The notes beneath the pieces are model-generated. The model was given only the letters and a program-made list of their open reading frames with translations, was not told where the DNA came from and made no database searches. Positions 24,142 through 36,425 of a stretch of 64,000 nt of DNA are shown piece by piece. Source of the stretch: Smallanthus sonchifolius. Lineage: Eukaryota > Streptophyta > Magnoliopsida > Asterales > Asteraceae. A program made the position numbers and the translations under genes. How positions within the stretch are numbered: position 1 is the stretch's first letter; the number at the start of each line of letters is the position of its first letter. Location: assembly GCA_023525975.1 (NCBI GenBank), contig CM042040.1, forward strand, positions 56,451,486-56,515,485. Reading direction: 5' to 3'.

Positions 24142-24194
24142 GATTATGGTGATGTTAAGTGACAAAAACATTTATTTTTTTATTAGAATAGAGA
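24142..24194 (-). mobile_element. Helitron 5' terminus (second piece of split copy)
   Basis: Contains GTGATGTTAAGTGACAAAAAC, a T-run and TTATTAGAATAGAGA. On the minus strand this is a TC start plus the AT-rich 5' consensus of the local Helitron family. It continues 22076-22178. Confidence 0.6.
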
Positions 24195-24768
24195 TTTTAA
24201 CCCTCTTCTATTCTTTTCAATTCAATCTATGATTCATCCCTATGGTATTCCGCGTTCACTTCCAATTAGTCGGTAGCTTCATCCAATTCATCCTCTTACC
24301 TTCGTCCAAATCATCCGTTATTGTAATTTCCTCTAATTATGTATAAAGATTAGTATTGTTTTATTCATCCTATAGTAGAGATTCTTAATAAAAATAATGA
24401 AATTTGATTGTTGTGAGTAAAAACAAAATCACATATTTTGATTTATTATTTGAGAAACAATCACGATGTTAATCAGTTAATCGTCAATTCATGTAAACAC
24501 CAATTTTATTGTGGGTAAAAGCAACTAAAGAACATTAACATTTTCTACTTCTAACATGTGTTTTAAATTTTTATTTCACTCATAATTTTGAATTCATCGT
24601 TCCTAATATATACTAAATATTAAACGTAAATCACTGTAAAAATTAAAAATTGTTGCTCAAAGTCAGTGTAAAAAAGAAAGAAAAAAGTACTAAAAAATCA
24701 CATAAGAAAAAGAAAAAGAGTAGAAAAATGAAAAGAAGGAAAAGAGAAAAAAATATATATATTATGAA
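24195..24768. other. AT-rich intergenic sequence
   Basis: No coding frame or terminal repeats recognised. The end (24660-24750) is an A/G-rich low-complexity run. Confidence 0.5.
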
Positions 24769-25125
24769 CTAGCTTAGAACCTGTGTACTACACAGGGTGA
24801 AAAATATCAATACATAAACATATACTATTAATAGAAAATAAAATAAAAAACATGTAAAAATTAATATATAATTGAGTTCAAAAAATACATTAAATAATAT
24901 CCAATTTAATTTGTCATTTATTATTGAAAATATAAGGTATGTAATTATATTTCAAAGTTTCTTATAATATGTTACAATAATATAATTAATAATTTGTTTA
25001 AAAATATTTTGTTATTAAAAATATGAAAATGTATTTATTAAAAGAGATGCAGGAAAAAGTTTATAAGAGAGAATATGAAGGCGACACGTGTCATTGACAA
25101 ACCTTTATTTATTATATAGTATAGA
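24769..25125 (-). mobile_element. Short non-autonomous Helitron (357 bp), both ends visible
   Basis: The minus-strand 5' end is TCTATACTATATAATAAATA followed by AAGG and a GACACGTGTCG motif (25124 downward). The 3' end is a perfect hairpin CCTGTGTAGTACACAGG followed by TTCTAAG and CTAG. Flanking bases are A before TC and T after CTAG, the expected A/T insertion site. No coding capacity. Confidence 0.85.
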
Positions 25126-25247
25126 TTCTATTTAATAAAATATATTAGAATGAGTAGATATGTTATTTTAAGTAATAGTGGATAGTATATTTGATATTTA
25201 ATGAAACTTAAATGTAATATAGTCACATTATGAATTAAATTTAATAA

Positions 25248-26045
25248 AGTGTAAAATTCGTTTTTGACTCGTATGATTTGTCATGTTTAACCATTTCAGA
25301 GTAAAAAAAAGAATCTTTTAATATAACAGCATCTGAGTTTGCATTTTTGTAATAGTTTCAGTTCATGCTACTAACTCTGTTAACTTTTAGTATTAAGTAT
25401 AGAGCATTTTAATAATTTTATTTGTAACGGACCAGTTTAACCAATTAAGTTTAATAAAAAAATAATTTTTTGAACTTATTTTAAAATGTTTTTTTAACTT
25501 TTTTAAAATTTTTTTTTCTTCATAAAAACGTCTTTTTTAAACTTTTTAAAATAAGAGAAATCTTTCTAAAATAAATTTAAAAAAATATATACATTTTTAA
25601 AAAAGTAAAAATAAAAAATAACAGTTGAAATTTTCTTTTATACAAAAGCTAAACAACGTTTTTATAAAAAAACAATTTTTTTTAAAAACGTTTTTATGAA
25701 AAAATTAAAATAAATATATTTAGAAAGGTTAACAAAAATTTAATGTTAAAAATAAGACGCTATTATGAAAAAAAATCGATTTTAAAAAAGTTAAAATTTT
25801 TTTTTAAATAAGTAAAAAAAGTATCAAAAAACTAAAAAAAATATTAGCCTAAAGTGGTTAAACTAGTCCCTTAGAAATAAAATTACTAAAATGCTCATAT
25901 ATTTAACAGAAGAAGTTAACAGAGTTAGTAGTAGGGGCTGAATTTGTTACAAAAATACAACACCATGTGCTGATATATTAAAAAATTCATTTTTGAACTA
26001 AAAGTGTTAAATGGAGCAAACCACAAAAGCAAAATTTACTCTTAA
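25248..26045. mobile_element. Foldback element with long inverted repeats (0.8 kb)
   Basis: The left arm (25250-25440) has TTAACCATTTC-, GTTCATGCTACTAACTCTGTTAAC- and GAGCATTTTAATAATTTTATTTGTAA-type blocks. The right arm (25855-26040) holds their near reverse complements in mirrored order (AAATAAAATTACTAAAATGCTC, GTTAACAGAGTTAGTAGTAG, GTTAAATGGAGCAAACC). The centre is AT-rich with nested AAAACGTTTTT palindromes. No coding sequence. Confidence 0.65.
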
Positions 26046-26136
26046 ATAAAATATATTAAAACGGATAAATATGAAGTTTTAACTATTAGATAAGGATATA
26101 TATGATATTTAAATTTTGGTTTGGATATATATGATA

Positions 26137-26440
26137 CTAGGTTAGAAACCTCGTATATTACACGGGTTAAATAAATACAATGTTATACACTTGGTAATAA
26201 AAAAATTACATATAACATATTTATGACATATTATATACTTTTTTAATACAAATTTTAGAAATGTTATATATTTATTTTTTTAAATGTTTTATATAAATAA
26301 TGAAAGAAATATTCAATTTCTAAAAACGTTTTATGAACAATTAAAGAAAATTTGTATAATTAATAAGAAAATGAGGCGGGAAAAAAATGATTAATATGCA
26401 TAGGAGAGTGATAAATATCACTCTAAAACCTTTATCTATA
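26137..26440 (-). mobile_element. Helitron fragment, 3' end
   Basis: On the minus strand ACCCGTGTAATATACGAGGT (imperfect hairpin) is followed by TTCTAAC and CTAG before T. A truncated 5' motif (AACCTTTAT on the plus strand) abuts the next element near 26436. Confidence 0.6.
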
Positions 26441-26795
26441 TCTATACTAATAAATAAAGGTTTAAGGTTGACACTTGTCACTTTCTCATGTCTCCTTACA
26501 TTGATTTTCCCACCTCTCTCTCCTAATAAATGCGCATCTATTTTATTAAATAATAATGATATTATAAATATATTATTAAAGAAGAATACTAATTATATTA
26601 AATAAGAATATATAATAGGAAATCAAAATATAACTAATTGAAGAAAAATACTAATTTGTTATATACACACACATTTCCACCTAATATATCTCGAGACGAT
26701 CATAATAGTCTGATAAGTTATTACGTATTTACAAATTTATAAGTTTTATATTTTTTAATATATAATCTCGTGTAATACACGGGATTCTAACATAG
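26441..26795 (+). mobile_element. Non-autonomous Helitron (355 bp)
   Basis: Starts TCTATACTAATAAATAAAGG with GACACTTGTCAC following. Ends with hairpin CTCGTGTAATACACGGG (26767-26783) and ATTCTAACATAG before T. The last bases deviate from CTAG, but structure and length match the copy at 24.8 kb. Confidence 0.75.
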
Positions 26796-27204
26796 TTATA
26801 TAATAAATAAAGGTTTTAAATGCCACGTGTCGTCTTCATATTCATTCTCATCATTTTTTTTCTGCCTTCTCTCTCTCTTATTAAATACACATCTATATTT
26901 TATTAATAATAGTTTTTTAAAGAAAATACTAATTATATTTATAAAATACATTTATTTTAAATTATCCGTTATTATAAGGAACGTTGAAATATAATTATGT
27001 CACTTTTATTTTAAATCAAATAGCAATAAAAGTCAAATTGTATTAAATAGAAATAACTTATTTTTGAAACTCAGTTATATATTAATTTTTATATATTTTG
27101 AATTTTGTTTTCTATCATTCGTATATGTAATACATTTTTACACATGTAAAATATATATATATGATATTTTTCATCCCGTGTGTAGACACGGGGTTATAAG
27201 CTAG
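26796..27204 (+). mobile_element. Non-autonomous Helitron joined head-to-tail to the previous one
   Basis: Starts abruptly with TATATAATAAATAAAGG, lacking the first bases of the family start, then GCCACGTGTCG. Ends with hairpin CCCGTGTGTAGACACGGGG (27175-27193), TTATAAG and CTAG (27201-27204) before T. Its 5' end touches the 3' end of the preceding element. Confidence 0.75.
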
Positions 27205-27330
27205 TTTATTATATAATATAGTTTTAGTAAGTTTAGAGATATATATGAAATTCTCCCTTTTTTTAATATATATCTCATAGGTTTTTAGCATTCTCTACAT
27301 AAATTTTAGCTATAAATAAGCTTTAGTTTT

Positions 27331-27568
27331 TGTCCATAAGGTTTCAACCAAACTTCAGGTTCCGTAGGGAGAGGAGGTGGTGGTGGTGGGTTAAGGATGG
27401 AGCTAAGGGCATATTAGTAATTTCATATAAAAAACTAACGGAAATTTTAACGGACTTAAGGACCAGGGATGGAAACTGTTAAAACATAAAACGTCGGGGA
27501 TGATATGTGATACATGGGGACGAAACCTGAAGTTTGGTTCAAACCTTAGGGACGAAAACTGAAGTTTA
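27331..27568. repeat. Short inverted-repeat element
   Basis: AAGGTTTCAACCAAACTTCA at 27338-27357 is mirrored by TGAAGTTTGGTTCAAACCTT (about 27528-27547), one base different. A second mirrored pair (GACGAAACCTGAAG versus CTTCAGGTTCCGT) adjoins. The centre contains a GGTGG run. It is the kind of MITE-size repeat scattered through gene-poor plant DNA. Confidence 0.6.
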
Positions 27569-29802
27569 CTCTATACGTTTTAAGATATAAATTACTATGT
27601 TGTATAACATCCTAGTGCACAAAAAAGCCATGTACATGAAACCTAATTTACCTATGTCACCTTCGCCTCATGCCATTTTTTTCCAAAACATTGCGCCTCA
27701 CATGCATCTTGTGTATAACACTCGCTTTGTGTCACCTGACACGCACCCTTTGCGCCTTAGGTCGTTTCGCGTCTAGGCACGTCTTTTTAAACCAAGATAT
27801 TATTATTGAAATATTAATTAAATTAAGAATATATCGATGCAATTGAGTATGGAACACAAAATGGCAACAAGATCAAACCTTGCATTGTGGCATCCTCACC
27901 TCGAGCAGAGACACAACCAGCGGCTATGCGTGTCATGATATACCCCGCGACACCGCTCGTACACAACAACCTAACAAGATTTGTGGGATAACCCTATCAG
28001 ATATCTTACGTGATCATAATTATGTTTGTTTTACACCTAATGTTTATGTACGTTAGGTCATATTTAGGGATGATAATGAGTCATATATTGGTAATTTAAG
28101 TCTTATACCTTATTGTAAAACCGTGTCACATACCCGACTCAGTACGCGTGAGGTATTTGTCGGGTAATTACCTGGCGGCTATGCGATATGCCTACGGGTA
28201 TCGAGTATACCTATTATTTTAAAATACCCGTTGGGGTTCTAAGTATATTTATTTTTCTTATCATTCTAGTTTTATAATTATATGTTTATAACAACTACAA
28301 TAAATTAAAATATTATAAATTACATGCATATCGACATCAACATAAAAAGTTTTGAAATATCTAAAATATGTAAATTTCATGATGATATAAATCCCAAAAG
28401 ATATGCTCATACTTCATAGCATACAAAATATAAATAATATCAGTAAAAATATAAATATTGATATATAGGGGATGTATAATGACTAAACCATGCTTTATTG
28501 TGAAAACCAGAAAACCAATCCTGGACCACTCAAAAAATCTAATAATTTTAATTGGTGGCCATGATTAAATCTGTATTTTTTTAATATTTTCGATGGTATT
28601 GATTTATTAAGAGGGTAAAAATTAGAAAGTTTGTTCCAGAGTGGGGAGTGCATGGAGTAAAAAGCCATCACATTCAACTCCGAACTTTGGGGACTTCAAC
28701 CCATTTGCAAGCTTTTAGGAAGGATTCCAACATCAAGAGGATCATCATACATCATCTACATCATGTAGCTTGGATTATTTGTTTGATTCTAATCACCTTT
28801 GTGTTTTGTGATCTTGCCATGTATCCATGATTGTTGTCATTTGTTAGCTAAATGAATTCGAGATTAAAGTGATATTCTTCCTTGATTGATTATCTTTGTG
28901 TCCATTAGTTAGTTGTTATATTTTGCATGATGCTTTAAGTTTTGAACACCAACCATATTCTTATTGTTACTCGGCTAAACAAATTCAAAGATCTATTATC
29001 GAAATCCATTGTGCCCATGAATTGATATCTGGTTCTTGCCTTTAGCTATACTACACTTGTTTATTGTGTGTGGTCTAGTTCTTAGGTGAAAACCCTTTTT
29101 AAAACCCAAATTTACGTGGAAAACTATATTAAAAATATATATACTTTCATCGCACATCAGCCTTCAAGATCGAAGATTAAAGGGAGCAAGAGAAACCATA
29201 AGGCTGTTAGCATTATTGTAAACACTATTAGACACTAATTTGTATCAGTGATCATTAGCGTCTTAGTGAAATGAGTGAATGATCACTAGCATATTAGTGA
29301 GACGTTATAACAACAATCTCTAACAACTTAGAAATACGTTGACAACGGATAGTAACTCTTAATTGAAAATGGACGTGATGTGGATTCGTTAAAATCCAAA
29401 TGAACCACTATGTTGTGTTTCTCTCTCTCTCTCCTTAAAACTCTTTATTTACTTGCAATTTTGATTGTTCTTACAAAAGTTTATAAAAATCCGAAGACAA
29501 ACAAGTAAATCTCGCCCCATAGATCTGTTACAAAAATGTCATGATGGGTTACAAAAGTAATCCATCAAATCCAAATCATTTTAGTAACTCTAAAAACCAA
29601 AACATGGGTTAAATGCCAATTGCAATGTTGGAATATCATTACAATTACAATTACAATTACATATATAGTTGAACCATGCATTACTTAAGCAAACCTCATT
29701 ACAGACAATATGCTTCCACAAACTCTTTAAATTCAAGTACTTGAAGTATTTCATTCTTCAAATCTGCATACCCATTTAAGTTCATAATCATTAACAAGTT
29801 AT
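27569..29802. other. Intergenic region without recognised genes
   Basis: Longest frames are about 60 residues and match nothing recognised. Mixed AT-rich sequence. A short (ACAATT)n-like run lies at about 29638-29660. The downstream part holds the 3' flank of the methyltransferase gene. Confidence 0.5.
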
Positions 29803-32563
29803 TTAAAATAGAGGCTTACAAGGTCCAGTTTCAATTGGTGTTTCCATTTTCTGGAAATTTGGGCTCATTTACCAATAGATGGGCCAAAATATTAGTTATA
29901 ACTTTTAGAGCACAACCAATCTCTATTCCAACACCCTATACTTGTTGTAGGAGTACATCTTGGATTTGTCAATTATGTCGGGTCAATAGAGGATTTTAAA
30001 TAAAATGGAAACGGGTCAAACAAATGGGTTGAGAGTAGCTAGAAGTCCTCAACCGCTTTATTAAAAAATATTTATCATTTGATAAGAATATAGTTTTTGT
30101 AATCATATGATCACTTATAAAATACCAAAAATAAATGGATAAAAGAGTCTCTGGGTCATTTAATTTATTGGTAGGACTAATGAAATACGAACATGTGATA
30201 TGAGGTAGAAGGTAACAACTGACCTTAGTACAAACATAGATGTAATGAACGTCCATGTTCTCTACGAGATTCCCTTCACTCAAGCTTCCATCACTATTCA
30301 GGGGAACAGGACGGATCAGCTCCCAAGTCTCTGCTTTTGAACTCTCTCCCGGGTGAACTTTATCTGTATGTTTTTATTAACTAAATAAATGAGATATAAT
30401 AATTATAAAATTTTAAATATTAGGAAAGACCCGTCCCACCTATCACATGAAGTTTGATGGCCCAAGAGTGTGATTCTCGTAACAAACATAATCGATAAGT
30501 TGGGATGCCGTATGTTATCTGCAACCATGGTGTCGGCATCAACTGAAAATCTTAACACTCACGGCTAGTAATGATCTGATCTTACCAGAATATACACTCC
30601 TTCCTTCTTCAGCACCCTATAGTTTGTCATTAACTACTTCAACGCTATAATAAATGGATATATTCTCAATTGTCATATGAACAAACTATTTCAATATGTA
30701 CCTTTCAACCTCCTCAAGCATCTTAGCAGCATTTGGTTTTGAATTGTGACCACACTGCAATAAAAGACTACTGTTACTTGATATTTTACTTATGCGAGAT
30801 GGCAATTTCAGCCAACTTTTTTGGTACAAGGGTTATACTTTTCTATACCGGGCCGAATCAAGTAACAAATTGGCAAAAATGGAAATAGATCAAATTGGTT
30901 GAAAGTCGCCCAACCTCCTTATATTGTTAAAATAGTATAGCTTTTATTATCATATTTAACACGTTAAATATTCATAATTTCAGAAACAAAAAGATACGGT
31001 TTGTGCAGGTGGGCTCAACCTGACCCGTTTTGGCCCGCACTAAAACATACTGGCGACTTCATTTAGATTTGTTACCCAAGTCACTCAGCACGCGCATTTT
31101 GCCAACTCTTGTGTGTCTTGTAAAAAAAAGAGGAGAAACTCACCAAAAGAGAGTCCAAGGTTCCTGGAAAACGATATGATAGAAGAAAGATGTTAGATTG
31201 TATGATTTACAGTACACAAACAACGATCTAGTGGTTGAATTCAGTTTGTCAAAAAAATATGTCAAAATGGCTATTTAGAGAAGTAATTGTACAGAAAAAT
31301 AGACACCTTCCATTCTTATTTATTATACATGCTAAAAGATAGTTAGTTTTCCAACCAGTTAATCTTTGGTTAGAAAGATACCTTTATCGACAACTGCATC
31401 AAAAGAACCGGCTTCAAAAGCTTTCATATCCCTAACATCCATTTGAATATCTGCTCAGTGTAAAGGGAACCATGAATAAAAAAGCAAAAACAATAAACAG
31501 AAATAGAATATGAGGTTGAACATACATTTCAAATGAGGGGAATCAAAGTATCTCTTTTGCATTTCTTCAATAACAACAGATGATATATCAATGTTCACGA
31601 TATCTGTATAACCATCCTTGCTCATTCCTTCACTAAATGCTGCACATATATATATTAGTAAAGGTAATTGTTAGTCCAAGTAGAATGTTTGGGAAAATTG
31701 AAATTTAGTTGAATGATGAAGAGAAAAACAAGAAAATGAAACAAAATAGAAGAAACCAAAGCTGTATAGGTTTGAGAAAGAAGGTCAACAAAGAAACAAC
31801 TTGCATTTTAATGCTTTTGAAAGACGGTTTAAATTCCTCTAGCAGAGGTCTTGGTTGCGCGCCTAGGCGCAATTCCTTCACTTTTGTGTACATAAGGCGT
31901 GAGCTGTACGAAAAGCGCGCGCCTCATGTATGAAAAACGCAAATGTGCATTAGGATGTTGAACAACAGGTTTTACATGTAGGTAATTCATATATAAAGCT
32001 GATTTATAGCTAAATTTTGGATAGGGATACTAAAATCCTATGGGATAGATAAAAAAAATTATATAAGCAACTTGCGCTTCGCGAACGAAAAGTGATAGCA
32101 CTTTTACGCTTTGCGTCTCGGTTTTAGACCTGTCAAAAGTGGTGCGCTTTTAGACTTGTTGGTTAACAGTTTGTAAAAGAAAGACAACTTGTATACCAAT
32201 AATATATGCTGTTTTAGGAAGCAAAGAACATATAATATTAAAAGAAAAAAAAATTGTGAATCATTTGTGGTAAATTTAGAAGAAAGACAGTGAAATACTT
32301 GAAAACAAGTCCTGATGAGAGGTGGAGCAAGTTTTGTTGTAGATGATGCGTAATAAAACATCTCAATTGTAGCAATTTTAAAATAAGATGAAGAAATCAC
32401 CAGAATTTCCGCAGCCGATGACAAGGACTCGGCGGTGAGTGGGGACGTAGAGATGTAGAAGCGGTGACAAAGATTCATAGTTTTGATACCAATCGAAAGC
32501 AGCTGTTGACTCCTTGGCGTAGCGTTTATCCCAATACCATGCCTCTCCGTATGCTTGCGTCAT
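29803..32563 (-). CDS. METTL13-like class I SAM-dependent methyltransferase
   Basis: Nine exons join in phase to 236 residues (minus, 5' to 3'): 32401-32563, 31526-31639, 31382-31450, 31144-31163 (only 20 nt), 30702-30754, 30586-30616, 30440-30518, 30224-30357, 29803-29850. The family start block AYGEAWYWDKRY leads into FDWYQNYESL. Motif I, the SAM-binding glycine loop VLVIGCGNSA, is split by intron 1. An acidic strand end (IVNIDISS), IQMDVRDMKAF, FDAVVDKGTLDSLLCG and VLKKEGVYILITYG follow. A C-terminal block HYIYVCTK ends the conserved part. The family includes eEF1A methyltransferases, but the substrate cannot be read from sequence. The last exon (15 codons) rests only on a good acceptor and phase. 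No damage was seen. Confidence 0.9.
30830..31090. repeat. Dispersed GGGTC/GACCC-type repeat in methyltransferase intron
   Basis: Between exons at 30754 and 31144 there are CCTGACCCGTTTTGGCC and nearby words that resemble other GGGTC-type repeats here (1675, 10680). Non-coding. Confidence 0.4.
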
Positions 32564-34189
32564 CTCCGTCCAATTTCTCCCACCACGACCTACTTTCCTA
32601 TTCCGTATACCGGCCGGCTTGGGGGAATCCTACTCATTTAACCAATCTTTTCAAAACCGGATTTATTGAACCAGACACTAGGTTCACTGGTTAGACCTAA
32701 AGGTTCACTGGTTGGACCGGTCAGATCGATCGGACCGTTTTATGTATGTCGTAGTTAAATTAAAAATATAAAAAAACTATAAAATAAGAGCAACTTGTAT
32801 TAATGAATTCCTTTTCTTTTTCAAAGTTTTTTTTTAATTTATTTTATCTTTTAATCCAAATCTTCACTAAATATAGTTGTTATTTTAAAAACCTAATATA
32901 TGAGAAAGTAACTCGTATTAGTCATCATCTTCTTTCTTTATTTCTTATCTTTTTTTTCTCTATCATGTTCTTCCTTCCTCGTCTTTATCTTGCTTTCTTC
33001 ACAAAACAACTATATAAACGTGAGAAAATAGCTTAAGAGAAGAAGTCTTTAACACAGATAAAGTGTCGACTTTTGAACAGACGACCAACAAAACAGAGAT
33101 GGAATGAACGTGAAGTGTCAAAGCAAGAACACCGGTCCGACCTCTGATTCCGGTTGAGCGATTCACCTGGAAAACGTAAAACCCGGACGGCTAAATACAA
33201 GACAAAAATTATTGGAACAAATTAATAATTAATTAATTTTTTGTATACCTTGAACCGAACCAACATGGTGTCCAGTTCCGGTCCGACCAGCCATGCCTGG
33301 TTTAATACCATTGCATTTAACATCAGCCTTAATACATACATTATTTTAAGATTATGATTTTAGATATGTTAATAACACAAAATTATTGGAACAAATTATA
33401 TAATTAATTAATTTTTTTATTAGCAAAATTACATATATCCCCTTGTTTTAAAACCTAATTACATATATACCCAACCCAAATTTTAAATCACACATATCAC
33501 ATTATTTTAAAGGGGGAATTACATATATATCCTCTTATTTTAAAACCTAATTTACATATATATCAAACCCAAAACTTAAATTACATATATCCCCTTATTT
33601 TATAAAATTATACATTTTGACAATAGTAACCTTTTAAGCTTACAAGAAAAAAAACACGGCTCTTCTGATTCTCGAACCATCGATACGACATTCTTATTCA
33701 AACCTAACTAGCGATTCAATCAACGATTGTTTCCTAACCGACGGGTTGGCGATTTTGATTCCATCGATTTCGGTTGATTCCAACATATGCAGTTTTTTTG
33801 CGTTTCCAACATCCAAACAGCTCAGCAGATTCAGGTTATAGAGTTTATATTGTTTAAGGTGTTTTGCGATTCCAACATCAACAATTTGGCACTTATATTG
33901 TACGTTTTGGTGATTGTCGAAAAAAAAGTAAAAAACCGATAAAAATGATAAAAAAAAGAAGTAAAAAAAAACTAAGAACATAAGTAAAAACCGAAAGAGG
34001 TAAAAAAAATTAGTTAAAAGGGTAAATTTTAAAATTTTAAGTAAAATAGTTATTATATAACTTATTTTTAATAAAATAAATTAAAATGAGTATATTTAAT
34101 ATTTTTAACTTTAAGGAAGAGATAGATATAATTTATTTATTAAGTTTATAGGGGATATATGTAATTGCTCATTTTCTATTCATCACTCA
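32564..34189. other. 5' flank of the methyltransferase gene and repeat-rich spacer
   Basis: No gene seen. At 32640-32750 and 33130-33300 there are words such as TTCACTGGTTGGACCGGT and CCGGTCCGACC that look like ends of a dispersed element. At 33420-33610 a degenerate tandem repeat of about 60-70 bp is visible (TTACATATATCCCCTTATTTTAAAACCTAA type, three to four copies). The rest is AT-rich. Confidence 0.5.
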
Positions 34190-34286
34190 ACTTTCATGTG
34201 GTATGGTCCCGTGAACACATTCCGTGAGCATGGCTCACGCCGTGATGTGGTACTGCCCCATCGTTTTCGTGAGGGAGTGGTGAGAG

Positions 34287-34661
34287 TTACGCGTGAGAAT
34301 CATTAGCGATCCTGTACCCCATTTGACAGATAGCGACGATATACTTTTGTGTGGTGGTAAAACCAACCCGACCTCTCGTATCAACCCATTGATGGAACCA
34401 AGGAACCTTTATCTCTAAATCATCTTTAATTCTTAAAAATATATCTCGACTCATTCGAAACCTTCGACTAAAGTTTTCAGCCGTGTACGTGCAGGGCACC
34501 GTGAAATAGTCATTCAGTAGAAGAGTGTTAGTCACCTCGCCCTCGCTCTTTGGGTTCTCGGTTGCACCGCTTGAGCTTCTTCCCACCACTCTTGTGCGGA
34601 GGTTAAGAACGCAAGGGAATATATTTCATCGCCGGTGTCAGATGAAGATGAAGATGACGAC
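34287..34661 (-). pseudogene. PIF/Harbinger transposase, N-terminal fragment
   Basis: The minus-strand ATG at 34661 opens a Ser/Asp-rich start. After a frameshift near 34560 the frame continues into FSRRFRMSRDIFLRI, then RGRVGFTTTQKYIVAICQMGYR, blocks typical of the N-terminal part of plant PIF/Harbinger nucleases. It stops before the DDE core, so no catalytic residues are present. GC-rich CACGCC-type sequence flanks it on both sides (34195-34290, 34815-34925) and resembles element termini. Confidence 0.7.
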
Positions 34662-35200
34662 ATTTTAGTAAAATGTGTTTGGAAATGTGTTTAAAATGAT
34701 ATTTGTGTTTGTAAATGAGTTAAAATGTGTGTATATATAAAGGTATAATAATTTTTTTTTGTAACGGCTAGTTCTTGGTTTCAACGGCTAGTTAATGGTT
34801 CGATTAAGCTTTCCACGGCGTAAGAATACTCACGGTTCCCACTTTCACGCCCCTTTCATATGGAAAAAGGGGTGGTGTTTCACGCCCTTCATGGGCTTCC
34901 ACGCCCCACACCGGTTGCTCTAAGATACGTAATGTTTTTACGCCCAACATCTATTTTTTAATAATTAACTAAATATAAAACTTCCATTTTTAATAAATAA
35001 AAAGTAAAATATAAAATAAAAAATACTTCTTAAATAAATAAAAAACTACATTTAAAAAAATACAATTAAAAAAAACTACATTTATAAAAATAAAACACAA
35101 ACTACTCCTCATCCATCTCGGTTAAGTTGTTTCTTTCGTATACTTCTTTTCACCGCTTCTCCGCGAGTTTACGAGCAACTCCTGTCAACTTGCCTATGTT
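34662..35200. other. Spacer between PIF/Harbinger fragments
   Basis: AT-rich sequence around a GC-rich end-like segment (34815-34925: CACGCCC, CCACACCGGTTGCTC). No coding frame. Confidence 0.45.
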
Positions 35201-36317
35201 AATAGTAAGAAAATTTGAGATCTTGTTATTGTTTATCCTTTCTAAAAGCGAGTAGCTTCTCAAACTTCTCGTCTATTTTATCAAACTGGTCGTCCGAGGT
35301 GGACGAAGAAGTAGCCCGTTTACCTTTATTGTTTCTTTCGGGCGGACGAACCGGTTTTTCCGGTGTTTCAATCTCGTCGACGGTATCATTTAGATTAATG
35401 CGTGAACATATACCCGACGAAAAAATGGCCAGACGATGACGTTTTTGTACGTTTAGAAGATTGGCTAATCAACATGAATTGGACACACTTCGGATATTTT
35501 CTCACAATCTCCCATGCTTTGTAGGAATTAAAACTCGTACACACTACGGCTTTGTATTCACCACAAGCCTTTAAATAAATATCTTGGTCGTTTTGACCAC
35601 TTTTACGGTTGTTATAGTGTCTATGGTAGAAGTTGTTAAACTTAGCAAGTTTGTTGTTAAAGTCCCACCATTTACCCAAGATCTTGTCAGCGTTACGGTA
35701 ATCGCCCCTCCCCATTGCGGCGTGAAATTTTTCACGAATACGTAACCAAAAATCCTTACCTTTTTTTTATTATTTCCTATATAAATATATACAAATTATT
35801 AACACATTATAAAAAGTTATAAAAAATTACATAACCTATAAAAAGTAAAAACGACTTACCAGTTTTCGGGACCTCCGATACGTCTACCCAAGATTATGTC
35901 AAAGCTAATTCTTCTTCCGGTGTCTACTTTCCATGTACACGTGGTGTTGTGCCGTCGGTTGATGTTATTGGTTGTGTTCTTTTTATGAGATCGTTTCTTT
36001 GTTTTTGTAGACGGTTGTGTCCTAGAGACAGATTCGATGAATTGTTGTGTTTCTAGTATGGAATCCAGTGTGGGAAAGGTTTGTTCTTTTTATGAAGGCG
36101 TTTGGTAAAAAGGCAAAGTTTCTCGGATAAATATTGGGATTGAATTGGTGAATATGCTTGGTTTCGGTGACGTACTTGGAACATAAACATCTTGAATAAT
36201 GAGATTGAAGAGGTTGCTCGGGCCATTGTTTGGGTTGGGATTTTGAGGGAAGGACCAAGTATTTGGGTTGTTGCGAATGTTCGCGTAATGGGGATGGTTT
36301 GGATTCCAAGGATTCAT
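35200..36317 (-). pseudogene. PIF/Harbinger ORF1-like (SANT/NAM-associated type) protein remnant
   Basis: The minus-strand start at 36317 (MNPWNPNHPHYANIRNN) gives an Asn/Pro-rich N-terminus. After frame breaks, RRISFDIILGRRIGGPEN appears near 35870-35920, followed by a probable intron (donor GTAAG near 35860, AT-rich to about 35760). Next comes KILGKWWDFNNKLAKFNNFY and SGQNDQDIYLKA (35550-35715). This combination is found in the DNA-binding companion ORF of plant PIF/Harbinger elements, often annotated as a NAM-associated protein. Stops follow after 35395. Confidence 0.6.
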
Positions 36318-36425
36318 TTTTGAGAGAATTTGAGAGTTTGAGAATTGGTTATGAAAGATTGTATGTTTTAATTTGTAAAATGGTTAGGTATTTATAAAAG
36401 TTTTTTTTTAAAATATAGCCAACTA

